DNA of 64,000 bases from Kalmusia sp. IMI 367209 (GCA_027946365.1 JAPEUQ010000003.1:1178001-1242000), one strand, 5' to 3'. Numbered from the stretch's first letter, positions 1 through 12,300 are shown. Notes: a model not told the origin generated them from the letters alone. A program made the numbers and translations.

Positions 1-111
1 CGTGCTTTGCATTCTTCCAGTCGGTCTTTTGTTGGAATTTCCTCAAGCCGAGAAGTGCAACCGCTGTCCTTAATACTTTTTCCATCATCTCTAAGCATCT
101 TTCTTCCCCAT

Positions 112-995
112 CTATCGACCGCCAAATCCAGGTGGTCCACCCCGTCCTGAGCCAGGGAAGCCTGGGGGTCCACCAAAAGGCGGTGGGCCTCCAGGAAAAC
201 CAGCTGGTGGTCCGCCCGGAGGAAAGCCTCCAGCTGTCGTAACGTCAGGAACAGTTCACATGTACAAGATAGCTAGATACTTACGCGGTCCACCAGGAGG
301 TCCACCCCTGCCAAAGCCCGGTGGTCCGAAGCCACCCGGTGCGCCTGGAAAGCCTCCCGGGGGTCCAAATCCCGGACCGGGCCCTCCGACACCGGGAGCT
401 GGTCCAGTTAATCCAACAGGCAAGCCACGTCCAGCAGGTCGTGCAATGCCTGGCCCCTGGGCCAATGCTGCAGCAGTGGTTGGGCCGCCAGTGGCTCCTC
501 CAAGTCGTGCAGCTGGGTCTGCTGGGGGCGGACCGTCGACAGAGACGGAGATCACATTTGCGCCACGAATGATGGTAAGTCCGATAGCACGTCGTTCTTC
601 AGTTTCGGTAATCTGTTGCGCTGCGCCTGGTGCGGCCTTGCCCTTTCGTCGCGTACGGCGGAATTCCTCTGTGTCGGCGAGAACCAAGTTCATGTGCTGA
701 AATACCATATTAGCTACATTTATGCAATACTGATTGGAGCGCGTACCTTGTCGAAAGCGAGCATTTGCCCTGCCATCTGCCTGCCATCTGCAAGAGTGAC
801 TTTCATGCGATAATTGATCTACAGAGTGTGAGTCGACGCGACTTCGAAACGAGGTGAGTGCACCTACCAGATGTTGCTATACCCCAGCGTCAGTCAGTCA
901 GTCTACGCGCAGTTCTTCTCTCAGATCAAAGGTTCGAGGAATTCGCAGGCAGCTTTACTTACCATCTTTCCCTGCCTGTTTGCGGCACCGGACAT
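112..995 (-). CDS. SMB1: Small nuclear ribonucleoprotein SmB (Sm core protein B)
   Basis: This gene encodes a core subunit of the heptameric Sm ring that binds U1, U2, U4 and U5 snRNA in the nucleus. Four exons (995-963, 818-747, 696-285, 233-112) give 212 aa. The Sm1 motif spans exons 1-2 (INYRMKVTLADGRQ), followed by HMNLVLADTEEF at residues 36-47. The Sm2 motif, GLTIIRGANVISVSV, is at about 74-88. From about residue 89 the protein is a Gly/Pro-rich tail with PPG repeats, which is typical of SmB and separates it from the other Sm proteins. The ATG at 995 is followed by MSGAANRQGKM and a GTAAGT donor. The gene is head to head with RPL11, with 269 bp between start codons. The repeats and compositional bias of the tail also create a long open frame on the opposite strand, which I treat as a shadow. 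Confidence 0.93.
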
Positions 996-1264
996 GCTGG
1001 CGGCGGTGCGTCCGAGGACGACTTAGGGTTCGGAAAAAATAAAGTGTAGTAGAGTCGTAGGTACAGCCCCTCTTGTGAAGTTGGCGGGGTGTATTGTGGA
1101 GCTGGTCGTCGTCGTGAAGCTTTGCGCGCGAAGCTAGGCCGCCAAGCCAAGGACTCGCTTAATGTCGAGCCTAGCGCAACCTGCCCACCAAGCGCCAATT
1201 CATTTTGTCAAACGACCAGCGACCATCTCGACACTCCGCCCAACTAACCTCCACAGCATACACA
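996..1264. promoter_or_regulatory. Shared promoter region of SMB1 and RPL11
   Basis: This is the 269 bp between the divergent start codons of SmB and ribosomal protein L11. It must hold both 5' UTRs and both core promoters. A pyrimidine-rich stretch lies just before the RPL11 ATG (positions 1210-1260), as is common in fungal ribosomal-protein leaders. I see no clear TATA box. Confidence 0.5.
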
Positions 1265-1951
1265 ATGGTACGCAACAATATTCGCAATGCTTTCAACCGT
1301 GACGCGCTTGCTAACGCTGTGCGCAGGCCGACTCCAAAGCCTCCAACCCCATGCGGGAGCTCCGCATCCAGAAGCTCGTCCTCAACATCTCCGTCGGCGA
1401 GTCTGGTGACAGACTGACGCGTGCGGCCAAGGTGCTCGAGCAGCTGAGCGGTCAGACTCCCGTCTACAGCAAGGCCCGCTACACCGTCCGAACCTTCGGT
1501 ATCAGGAGGAACGAAAAGTATGGCATCACACATTCGAGGAAAAGACGGAAGATTAACATATTTGTGCCAGGATTTCCGTCCACGTCACCATCCGTGGCCC
1601 CAAGGCCGAGGAGATCCTCGAGCGCGGTCTCAAGGTCAAGGAGTACGAGCTTCGCAAGCGCAACTTCAGCGAGTCGGGCAACTTCGGTTTCGGTATCAGC
1701 GAGCACATCGATTTGGGTATCAAGTACGACCCTAGCATTGGGTATGTGGACATGATGTATGGCATTGCCGCGGACACACACTGACGGCACACAGTATCTA
1801 CGGTATGGACTTCTACGTCTGCATGACCCGCCCCGGCGAGCGTGTTGCCAAGCGCAGGCGATGCAAGAGCAAGATCGGCGCCTCGCACCGTGTCAACCAG
1901 GCCGAGACCATCAAGTGGTACAAGAACCGATTCGAGGGCATCGTCCGATAA
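1265..1951 (+). CDS. RPL11: 60S ribosomal protein L11 (uL5)
   Basis: This is the large-subunit ribosomal protein uL5, which contacts 5S rRNA at the central protuberance. Exons are 1265-1267, 1327-1517, 1571-1741 and 1795-1951, giving 173 aa. The protein starts [18 protein letters not shown] and keeps the family blocks [54 protein letters not shown] and [19 protein letters not shown]; its length matches the family. The coding part of exon 1 is only the ATG: the GTACGC donor follows at once, so intron 1 separates the start codon from the rest. High expression is expected from the family. Nothing in the frame looks damaged. Confidence 0.95.
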
Positions 1952-3969
1952 GCGTGGAAAAGGAGCGAGGGGTGACGAGGATAGCATGACATGAAGCATA
2001 TTCGGTCTCGGAGGGTTGGTTCTCCATGGAGTCCCGGTGTGTAATTAACAAAACAGCAAGCATCAACTTGCGGCCCATCAATGGAGCTGGCCTTGCTTTC
2101 GGGCGAGTGTCTTTCGATCACAATATGATGGAGGCTTCACTTGGGTGAATGCCGTTTAACCATTAGTGATCTTTGTCGTTATGCGACTTTCGTGACTCCA
2201 AGTGATGATTGCCTTGTGTTGGTGCTACTGACGGCCCTCTCTCGCTCTAGTTCTTGCACGCCTGTTACTCGATTTGCCAAAGATGTTTAGCACTGCAAAG
2301 TCATCGTGCTTAGGCTAACGTTGACCGTACCTGATCAATCAACGCCTCATGAAAGACATGCTCCATTGGAAGAACCTGCCCTGTATCTGTGTCTGTCTCT
2401 TCTGGTTGACTATACGCTCAAACCTCTTGTCATACCGGCGTCGGCGTGACCTTAATCTACCATTGCCCTCCGCTCCTGACAACGTAACCGGTGGCCTTAC
2501 TCAGACTTACATCAACTACTAGACTTTAAATGATCTTAGAGCCGCTCAGCTCTTGGTAATCTTGAGCTCATCCACAGCTTGTCGCTAAGATGTCGTTGAT
2601 GTGAAGACGGGAGACGACGTAACGTAGCGCATGTTTGAGTAACAAGAAGAAATTTGACCCATGGTCATCTAATGATAGAGGCTCTCCACACTAGCTAGTA
2701 GTCATAGGTCTCTCGTTCGCCGGACATTGCGTCGACATTTTGCATGTCTCGAAGCAAGACGAGGCAGGGTCGTTCCGACCGAATGCAACGATATAGCGAC
2801 GGAAATTCCACGCCCAACACAGCGTCTAGCAATAACCATGAAACCAATTCCAATGCACACCTCGAGTCCTCCGAACACAATCTCACCCATGCCTAGAACC
2901 TACCACTCTACCAAGCCCCTCGATCGACTTCCCAATCCAGTTCCCCCTCCACCGCCTCTCTTGCACCACCCACCCGTAACGCAAATACCACCTCACCCAG
3001 ACCCTACCCTACCCTACTCACCAAGATCGACTGCACCATTGCTACGCCGCCGGACCCCGCCGCTCGGCTTCGCGCCACCCCGGCACCAGCTCCGGGCGGC
3101 TACACACAGACACACCCAGACACACGCCCCTTCTCGGCGGCTGCATCCACGGCCGCATAGGCTCGCGCACAAGAATCAATTCATGCAGTAGCCACGGCGT
3201 CGATTTCGATCCGGGGTGGGGAACTTCGGAACCCGCTTTTTTTCGATAGCGGGTAGCAAACGTTCATGCGAAAAAGCAATAGCGGATAAGGGACGGAAGG
3301 GGAAGAGCGGCGCTGGTGCGGGATGGGGAGTTTGGCGAGACGCTGGGACTTTGTGATGGGAGGGGGCCGCAGAGGGGCCGGAGAGGTAGTTGCCTTTCGG
3401 GGAGGGGGCGGGAGGCGGAGTGCGGTGAGTGGGTGCGGTTGCAGGTAGATGGGTTGAGAGGGAGAGGGGGTGCGTGTGTGTAGGGGGCGAGAGGCGGAGT
3501 GGAAAGTGGAAGAGGTGCATGGTGGCGGGTTTTTTTTCTTTCTCTTTGATAGAGGTCAGAATAAGCATGTTTTGCTGTACGCTGTACGAAAGAGCAAATG
3601 GCTGCATCATAGTTCGTGGAGTCACGTTCAGGTGGATGGTAGAGATGGATTCAATCTTTTTGCATTTTCGCGGGTATGCGAACTACTCTGTACAATATCT
3701 CCTCATTTAGATAGGAGAGTCGTCTCAGCTCCAGCGCAGCCAGGTATCAAAGGAAAATTATCAACGATCGAGACAAAGAAATACGGCCGAAGCCGATGGT
3801 TAAAAAAAATGTGGGAAATCATGTACAAGGCTATACTCCGAGATCGCCAGCCAGTCATGCCCAAAAAGTGACCCTGATTCCCGATCCCGCAGATATAGAG
3901 GTGAAAGAAGTGAAAGAGGCGCTACGCTAAATGCGACTTTGAGCAAACTTGGAGAGGAGGAACACACGC
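1952..3969. other. Intergenic, 2.0 kb, no supported gene
   Basis: This lies between the RPL11 stop and the stop of the MARVEL-like gene, so both flanking genes end here. Short open frames (for example 2727-3191 + and 3176-3625 -) are proline-, serine- or histidine-rich and have no recognisable domain. Composition is striking: about 2890-3180 is C-rich on the + strand and about 3200-3530 is G/purine-rich on the same strand. No tRNA or snRNA signature was found by eye. Confidence 0.6.
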
Positions 3970-5593
3970 TTATTTTGGACCCGTCACCGAGGGCCCGAAG
4001 TCGAAGCCGGGGGCTGTCGGTGTGGGTTGTGGCGGGTACGAGGGGCTTGCGAGCGGTTGGTAGGCGCCTGGAATGGGGACGGAAGCGTATTGCTGCTCGC
4101 CCGGCGCTGCGCCGACGTGCTCGTTTTGCCTCTCCTGGAACCCGGGAGAGACGGGTGGTGAGGAGGTGAGTGTTCGTGCAGGTGCATCAAAGCCCTCTTG
4201 TTCGACCTTGGGCGTAGCGCCTTGGATCTTGATCGGAGGTGCTTTCAGCGAGAAGGGCTGCGGTTGAGCGATTTCACGAGCGTAGGCGTACTGGACCTTG
4301 TCGGCTTCACCGTTCTCAGCAGCAGACTGCGGGTCGACATAAGCGGGATGGCCTGGGGGTGGTCGCCAGCCACCGGAACGTGGGGAGAGTGGTCCGAAGC
4401 CTGGGGTGTTGGGTGCAGATTGAGAGCGTAGCTGAGCAAGGTAGAGGTCAGAACGAGCCTTGTCGCGCATGGCCATGGACTTTCGGAGCTTGCGCTTGGA
4501 CCAGAAGCGGTAGAAGACGATGGCGTAGATGATGATGCAGAGCGTTTCTACCACGACTTCGATGATGCAGCAGACAAGCGACCAGTTCTGGGATGATGGT
4601 TAGTTTTCTCGGTCGGGCGGAGAGGGAGAGAGAGAGAGTGATTTTGCTTACCTGAAGGCGGCACATGAGAGAATAAGAGACGTCGTCCTCGAACAAATGC
4701 CGTCGCTTGTTGTCGACGCATGACCATCCCCACATGTCTTTATTGCCTCCTTGCGCTTTACTTTGATTGAAGACGGCGGCACCGACAGCCCACATGATGA
4801 TGCTGAAGATGAAGAAACCAACGGCGAAGACGGTGTAGTAGGCGGCGACCTTTTCTGCTCTATGGTGCCCACCTCTTGAGTAGGCGATGAGGACGAAGAT
4901 TGACATAGCGAGCGAGATACAGGCGATGACCAGCAGCAGTACTTGGGGCCAGATTTTGGTGTTGGCGGCCCATGGTGGGAGGTTGTTCCGTGGTGCAAGC
5001 GTCTTGGTTGCGTTGAAGATGGAGAATGCGGTGGCGAGCATAGAAAGGACGATCAGACTGCATGCGAAGTTGATGCCTCGCAGGAAGATCTTTGCTATCC
5101 GTACTCGTACTTTGACTTTCTGCTCACGGTTAGTACGCTATTACGACGTGTACAAGCAACAAGGCATGGAACGTACCAAGTCTTGCGCCTGTTCCTTCTC
5201 CGTTGAAACTTCCCGCTTCTCGAGAATTTGCTCTTCTCTGAAGGTGGGGCTGAGAATCATGGTCTCCGTGGTCCGTGGCGGTGCGCCAGGTGACTTTAAT
5301 GCGCTCCTGAGGGGCGTCTTGGGCGTAGGCGGAGGCAGGTACTTTCGGTCGGTTTCCTCCATCTCGATGGGTTGGACGTAGCCGAAGCCCACGTCAGAGA
5401 TCTGAGCTTGAGGCTTGTAGTGGTTGGTTGGGTACTCGAATGGGGACCGCTGTGGAGGGTCGATGGGCGAATACACGGAAGTGGCTTCGGCGAAGCGTGC
5501 TGTGCGTGGTGTCTTTACTGAGGGTGCGAGCGAGTCTTTGGAATTCCGTTTCTCGAGTGTAACTGTGACAGACTTCTTATCGTTGGTTGCCAT
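3970..5593 (-). CDS. Four-TM MARVEL-like membrane protein, fungal, function unknown
   Basis: Three exons (5593-5177, 5119-4652, 4587-3970) encode 500 aa. The N-terminal 140 residues are cytosolic-looking, with many Ser/Thr-Pro sites. Four hydrophobic segments follow at about 152-175, 195-218, 230-253 and 299-322. A Cys-containing loop between TM3 and TM4 (WSCVDNKR and MCRLQ) is consistent with an extracellular disulphide loop. The C-terminal tail of about 180 residues is Pro/Ser-rich. The topology resembles MARVEL/SUR7-type tetraspan proteins of the fungal plasma membrane, but I see no family signature beyond topology. The start at 5593 is the first ATG and is followed by ATNDKKSVTVTLEKR. A TGG microsatellite lies about 90 bp upstream in the leader. 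Confidence 0.8.
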
Positions 5594-5680
5594 CCTATGA
5601 CTTCTTCCGGTTCACGCGATGGAAGGATATTGAAATCGCATGGGACAGAACGGATGGTGAGGAGAGAAGTGGGGGAAGGA

Positions 5681-5714
5681 TGGTGGTGGTGGTGGTGGTG
5701 GTGGTGGTGGTGGT
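5681..5714 (+). repeat. (TGG)11 microsatellite
   Basis: An uninterrupted TGG run, about 11 units, sits 88 bp upstream of the MARVEL-like gene's start codon and so probably in its 5' leader or core promoter. Read on the gene strand it is a CCA tract. Confidence 0.95.
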
Positions 5715-6298
5715 GATGGGAGTGTCTATGGGAGGAAGAACGGCAAGTTGGATCCAGCCCAGCTTTCGACAAGTCGCAGCACCGGCAAGGTGTGGTGGTG
5801 GTAGTGGTAGTGGTGGTAAATGGTAAAAAAAGAGACAGAGTATTACAATAATGAGACCTGCTGGCAAGAGAGGAGAAGAGAAGCAAGGACGAGGGCGAAG
5901 CGCTGGCCTTTGTCTCAAGCGCTTGGGGGCCTGGGACGGTGGGATTGGGCAGGGTGGGGAGCACGGGCGATGGTGGAGAGAGTCGGGATGGAAAGGCTGG
6001 CGGGTACTTACACAAGACTAAATGTATGGCGCCAACGGCCTGGTGTGCACGACTGCAGGTCGGCGGCTGATAGGCTGGAGGGGAGACGAGCAACTAGTGA
6101 GGGCGCGCGAGGAGAGTGGCCCAGAAATAGACGCCCGGGAGAAAGCAATAAACGATTTGAAAAGTATGCGCTTCCAGACCGGCGCACCTGCAGCAACCGT
6201 CTTGGAGTTGGAGAAGCGCTGACGGCTGCTGATGGATGGCGGCGAACAACCCGTCAGCACGGTAGGTAGGGCAGGGCAGGCTGGGGACGGTGGAAGAA

Positions 6299-6318
6299 GA
6301 AGAGAGAGAGAGAGAGAG
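6299..6318 (+). repeat. (AG)n microsatellite
   Basis: A pure AG dinucleotide tract of about ten units in the large gap upstream of the MARVEL-like gene. No gene is associated. Confidence 0.9.
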
Positions 6319-7450
6319 TCGTCGTGGTTTCAATCGTAAGAGCGAGAGGCGTCGAGGTTCGCGCTGCGGCGCTGGAGCTTCGCCCAGAGCGAGGTAGCGG
6401 AGGAGGAGGAAATTCGGGCCATGTCGAGGTTCGCTGAAGCTGCATGCCAGTCGGAAGCATGGGACGCGCCCAGATGGACGCCATGGATTGTGGGCGTCGA
6501 GGGTGCCAGGGGCAGGGCGGGGGCGGGCCAATGGCGGCGTGCTGTTTCGCGCCTGAACAAACAGACGTGGGCGCTGAGGGGCGTGAATGGCCGGCTTGGG
6601 CAGGGTCTGCATAAACGATTGCATGGAAACAAGCTCCCGCAGGCGCCTCGCGGCGACCAGCAGAGGCCAATCGCGCCATGAGATCCGCCCGTCGCCCTCA
6701 AGCAGGATCCCAAGCGACCCCACCCGCGCGCTCGAGTCGCTCTGCGTCTTTGACCTCTTCTTTCTTGTTCGTGCTCTCGCTTTGTGGGCGGCGACTCGAC
6801 CTCTGCCCGTGACCACTGTCGCCACATAAAGTCGCCCTTTTGTCCGCACAAACTCGACGTCGACATCAAGCAACAGCACAGGAACAGCCACGGCGGCCCT
6901 TTGTCGGTCAGCACTTGTTCGGCACGCGAGCAGCTGCATACAAGGCATAAAGGCGCCGGCGCCGCCAGAAGAGCTGCATGTCGCGAGCTAAATGCCCCCG
7001 AAGCAGCTCATTAGCGGTGGCAATACTACTGCTTTGATGCCATTTGACGGCGGCTCCAACGGGGACCAGCACGCATCGGGCAGAATTTGTTTCGTTTCTC
7101 CCCATGCAATGCAAGAGCGCACGGCTATTTTTGGGGCCATATCGCACCACGCCTGTGCCAAGCACTCCGCGCGCGAACGGACCGTCGGCCATGGATCCTG
7201 CTGGCACTCGTCCACACCTTCTTGCAACGTCCACGTTGCGCTGCTTTGATGGCCCCAACTTGTTTGCGACCACGAGGCCTATGGGTTCGCCGCCTCCACA
7301 GCCAACACGTAGACGGCGCACCCAGAGAGGGAGAGAGGGCCGTCCCTTCCGCAGTCAGACCCCTTCCCAACGGTGAGCGCGACGCAGGTTCGCGGCGGAG
7401 GAGGACATATGCCGAAGCCCTGCCTGCCGGTATAACGCAATCAGTCGTAC

Positions 7451-7489
7451 CTCTTTCTCTCTCTCTCTGTGTCACACACACACATGCAC
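7451..7489 (+). repeat. Compound CT/CA microsatellite
   Basis: A CT-rich tract (7451-7468) runs into a CA tract (7473-7484). It lies in non-coding DNA. Confidence 0.9.
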
Positions 7490-8771
7490 AGAACCAGTGT
7501 ACAAATGTTGGAGGCTGCCACAGCATAGCCGACGTCAACGAACATCCAGCCTTACTGCTCGAGCAACCGTTCCCGGTCCTCCCCCACAAGGGTCAAGATG
7601 CTGTGTTTCTGTCCCACCCCAAACCTGCCCACCATCACACACTTATTTTTGTCATCCATCCCTTGTACGCACCGGTGTATAGTGGCCATGCGCAACTCTC
7701 TCCCTAGCTGCTGTCGCTCCCCGTAATCCGGGCCATCAGTTCAAGGCACAACGTGCCCATCAGCCGCGCTGCAACATATTTCCGGTAGCGTTTCGAAACG
7801 TTTTAACCCGCTTCCGGACATCGCTTGCCCGTGGTATATGCACCTCCCCTTGTCGTCTTGTGTATTGCCTTCAGCCCTCTTCTGTCCTTCGAGTTTGCCT
7901 GGGCTGAATCATGTGTTGCCTCCGCTGTCGAGACGGGCCTTTCTGATCCTGCCGCGCAAGAAGGGTAAGATCATAATAATAGCATGGCCGTGCTAGAGGT
8001 CGAAAGCCTTGCGCACGACGTGCACTGTCTTAGAGGATGAGATATGGTAGGATGCTCGCTTGCGGGTCACATCCCAAGTATGGTACGAGGAGAAGAACAA
8101 CTATAGAATACACACCGGCACCTAGTAGATCAGTTGCCCATCGTGACTGCCTTCACGAATAGAACGTATGTTTAGCTCCTGCCTCCCCCTCCCCTGCCTT
8201 CCTTCCCTTGGGCTCATTTCGCTCCGGCCCACGGTCGATCCTCACCCTCGGCAGCTATTTGCAGATCCTCGCCTAACCTTGGGTCCGGGACGCCTGACAA
8301 TGTGCAACTGCCCTTGCATCATCATCCGTCGTCGACAGAAGTTTCCACGCGTGCAAACCCACGCTCTCGAATGCTGCTGTTGGTTTCTACCGCGAAATTG
8401 CCACCCACCCGCTCTTAAGTATGGCTGTACGGGTAATGACGATCGCTCCCTCTGTCCATTCTTGCTTCCAAGCCTCCAAAGCATCTACTACAGATGTGCG
8501 CGAGCGAAAGTAGCTTCTCCTCATCATGTTGAAGCTTAACGATGTGAACTGCTGCAGGTGCACCGTCATACATCTCAGCATCGTCTGTAAAGGTAGCCAG
8601 GACAAAGCTTGATATCGCCCAAGGACATGTAAAGACGTACAAGCATCCCCTGCTCCTCTGATCTTTCTCGTTTAGCGGTCAGTAATCATGGACTGCTGCG
8701 GTACGAGCAACCGCAGAGATGAATGCACTGGCCCGTCTTCCCTCCGCGGTGACGTTCCATGCCGATTCACA

Positions 8772-9147
8772 CTATGCCCGATATCTAGCCCGATACTCTT
8801 GCATCCGAAGCACGACGTCTCCCCACTCAATGAGCCCCATAGGAGGCTGCAGCTTCCCATCGGGAAATAGTAGTTGCATCTGAGGCACCATCGGCTCCCC
8901 GGATAGTCGGCGGTTCTCGTAAGCATCACGACATCCATCATCGCGTGCAATGGGACCGTGCATGTTGATCGTCTCACCGTGAAGAAAATGACTCCACGCT
9001 GTACTGTCGACGCTTGCTTTGTGTAATAAAGCTTCCCCACGACCCCCGAGTGGTGTGTTTGCGATAGGGTTAGTGTCTGTAATTATATGAAAAGCAACTC
9101 TTTAGTATCAAACATAGACCTTGTCTGTGCAACATGGCAAGGTCCAT
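8772..9147 (-). CDS. Possible small two-exon gene, unknown (doubtful)
   Basis: A 110-aa model can be built from 9147-9120 joined to 9076-8772. The donor GTCTAT is weak; the acceptor ends ATTACAG. The second exon stays open from the acceptor to a TAG and reads NTPLGGRGEALLHKAS near its start and GLIEWGDVVLRMQEYRARYR at its end. That composition is more protein-like than the surrounding frames. I recognise no family. It lies just 3' of IRE1 on the same strand, so it could instead be IRE1 3' UTR or the last exons of something larger. It is reported only as a candidate. Confidence 0.28.
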
Positions 9148-9324
9148 AAGCGCATTCAACTGGCAAATATATCAAAACTTTGGATAGTTCTAGTACGAGA
9201 GCGATATTGCGTAACGCCGGTCCATCCCGGAAGTGCCTATGTAACGCTGCGCTAGCTGAACAACACCAAACCACCTATCCATACAACACCCTCATCCTCC
9301 GTCGCTCCAGTCATGCTACGACGC

Positions 9325-12300
9325 TCAACCATATGCTTTATCAAAATACGGCTTGAACCTCGGCTCACCCTGCAATCCGCACTCCACCACACAGTCAAAA
9401 CAACTCATCAACAACTTTGGAAACTTCGACGTCCAATAGCTCAGATACCCATGTGGTAGCGGCCCGACCTTAGCCTTGACGCTTTCCTCCATATCCTCAT
9501 AGTGATTCTTCTTGTTACGCAAAGCGCGCAGAAGATCCAGTATCTTGTCGCCCGTATACTTTCTTTGCTTACCGAGCGATGCGATGAAGCTGTGATCGAG
9601 CTTGCCTAGGAAGTTCCGTTTTTTGTCTAGGATCTCATCGCTGTAGGTCTCGAGGATGGAGAGGTGGTTCGATGGCGGGTCGCGGGGTTCCCGCTCCCAA
9701 TGGTCCGAGCAGTCGCAGAGGAATGCGAGGCGCTTTTCAGCAGACCAGAAAAAGGGATGGTTCATCACTTCGGCAGCCGTAGGCCGGTCCTCGGGACGAT
9801 TGGACAACATCCATTCAATGAGACGGGTTGGTTCTTCAGAGTCGGGGCCCAATTGAAGTTGTTCGAAGCTTGCCTTGTTCTTCTTGATATTGTACTCGCG
9901 CATCTGCGCCCAGCCCTCATCGTCATCGAAGGGATGGGATCCGTTGGTAAGTACGTAGAAGAAGACACAGCCTAGGGAGAAAATGTCGACAGCGCGCTTA
10001 ACGCCCTGCGAGACAGGATCGGTCGAGTTAGAAGACTCGCGAGAATGACCTGTCGAGCTTCCATAGCCAATATCCTTTGGTTGTAGAATGAGTTCCGGAG
10101 CCTTCCAGCCAACAGTGCCTGCATTTCCAGTCGTACCGATCAAAGTGCTCATGTTGTCAGGCAGAGTCTTGCAAAGTCCAAAGTCGGAAATGACAAGACG
10201 AGGGCCGTTCTTCTGGTTCCGTTGAGGGAAGGCAATGAGAATGTTTTGTGGTTTGATATCGCGGTGAATGATTCTCAAGCTGTGCAAGTGATGGACACCC
10301 TCGGCTAGTTGGTGTAGCGCTCGAGCGACATTGCCGTTGATCTCGTTTACGAGACGCAATTGAGTATCCGTTAGATCATCACCCGGCCTACCGTCTCTAT
10401 ACAGATCAAACAGACTAGCCTGACAGAGTTCAACGGCAATATAGAGGAAGTTTTCATCTTTCTCGTCGTCAAAGTAACGGATGACGTTGGGATGAAGGTC
10501 ACTCTCTTGAAGTAATTTGACCTCTTGCTCGGCGAGCCCGAAGTACTGAGGCAACATGCGTTTGACAGCGACATCGCGATCCTTTCATTCGATGTTAGAA
10601 TTGCGCTAAGGAGGTGAAGAAAAACACTCACGTTCCATTTGCCCTCAAAAACAAAGGTACCGCCACTGCCATTCCCAAGGACACGATCAAAGTCGATTGT
10701 AAGTTTACCAATCCGTTTGATGTTTGATACATCTTGCACATCATCGCCGTTGATAACGCTCATATCATCAGGATGCATGGCAGACGGCTCGTTTAGATGC
10801 TTTGCAGCGTCGACGATCTGATCGATCTCATCGTCTTCCTTTGGCTTTCGGTTCCTGCCTTTTTGCCCTCCGCGTTTTCCTCGGTGCGTCTTCTTCTTTT
10901 TGGGAGTAGCGGGCGCCGCAGCTTGTTCTTCTGACTTGTCCTCTGTACCGGTGGGTTGTGCTTGTGTTAGGTCTTCGCCTGTAGGTACACCGTCGTTCGC
11001 TTCGGCCACGGACTCTGCTGAAGGTGTTTCATCGACGGTGGTTGTTCGCGAGAGCGGAGCGAGATCTTCCTCCTCAGGCGGAAGATCAGCAAATGTAACT
11101 TTCTTCTTCTCTGGCTCCGGAGGGGTAGACGGGTTTGCTTCTGCTGTAGCCTCCTCAATGGTCTCGTGTACCTCTTGCACCTTAGCAGGTTCCGGTGCTG
11201 AAGTTTCAACCAGCTTGTCGATTGTGAGAGAAGGATTTGGCTCCAATGAGGCAGGAACAGGTGCCTGCGCCTTCCGACTCTTGTTAAACCTGAAGATCCA
11301 TTTCTTGAATGGCGCTTCTTGCCGTGCATATGACAATACCAATATGAAAAGACTAGCAACCATAGGAAGAGACAACATGGTCGTCCAAGGGAAGGACTGC
11401 TTCTCGATAATAGGTTGAGGTGGATCCAAAGTGCGCAGTGTAGTTTCTATTGGTGGCCGAGGTATTCCAGATGGGAAAGGGAACTGTTTCTCGTCATTGG
11501 AGGTGGTGGGAGGAAGCGCAGACCACGTCGGAGACGTCTTCCGCTGGTAGTCGAGGACGTGGACTCCTACAAGACCTGTACGCTCCGGTAGGATGTAGGA
11601 ATCATCCCAGTTCAAGTAACTATTGTATGTGTAGCACGAAGCCGGAGGAGCGCTGTCTGTCACAGCTGGGTAGTTTGCCTCAGACAAAGCATACCAGCTG
11701 CCAGCATCGGTGGTGTTCAACCACACATTCTTGGCTTTGTCTTGCGATATATCGAGGCTCGGCGGTTGTGGAAGCAGCACGAGTGCTGGATCGGGATCGT
11801 TATCGTCGCCTTTACGTGCAACATCGAAGACGCGTGTGACCGGTATTCCCAGCTTCTGGTGGAAGACGTAGTTCTTCTCGAAATTGCTCCGCTTCTTGTC
11901 GTAAGCAATCACGTCGCCATCGTACCTACTGACCAGATACATCTCATCTTTGGTCTTTCGATATTGCGTCTGCAAATCTCGGTCTCGATTGTTTGACGTC
12001 CATTCTGAATACTTGATGGTGCAGATGTGCTCGCCGGTATTCCTATTGTGGATGCTGACAGTATACTCGGTCTGCCCCAAGTTGAAGAAGCCTTTGCATT
12101 CGTGCTGCTGGTTTTCGTTGAAATACTCGGGCGTTTGAGTGTGACAGCTATCTAGGTTGTCGATGCTCATAGATCCGCTCGGACTGAAGCTCTTGGTGAC
12201 GCGTCCGGTGCGGGCATCTACGACAAGCATGAGGCTCGTCTTCTCTGCTGTGTACACGACGGGCGGGTCGTCGCTCGAGTACGGGTTTAGGTCATCGGTC

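Larger units (their letters stand above)
5594..8771. other. Intergenic, 3.2 kb, microsatellite-rich, no supported gene
   Basis: This holds the upstream region of the MARVEL-like gene. It contains a (TGG)n tract, an (AG)n tract and a CT/CA tract. Open frames occur on both strands in overlapping positions (for example 6094-6948 -, 7087-7707 +). They are compositionally biased (Arg/Ala/Pro-rich), lack domains and show no intron signals linking them, so I regard them as non-coding. No RNA gene was recognised. Confidence 0.55.

Noticed and set aside
260..700. Long + strand open frame opposite SmB exon 3
   Set aside because: It is a mirror of the Gly/Pro-rich SmB tail; composition keeps both strands open and it has no domain.
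3000..3016. ACCCTACCCTACCCTAC as an interstitial telomere repeat
   Set aside because: The unit is CCCTA, not the fungal CCCTAA, with only about three copies in a generally C-rich tract.
2727..3191. 154-codon proline/histidine-rich open frame
   Set aside because: It follows from the C-rich composition of the region and shows no domain.
6094..6948. 284-codon minus-strand open frame
   Set aside because: It is Arg/Ala/Ser-rich with no domain, overlaps frames on the other strand, and has no splice or promoter support.
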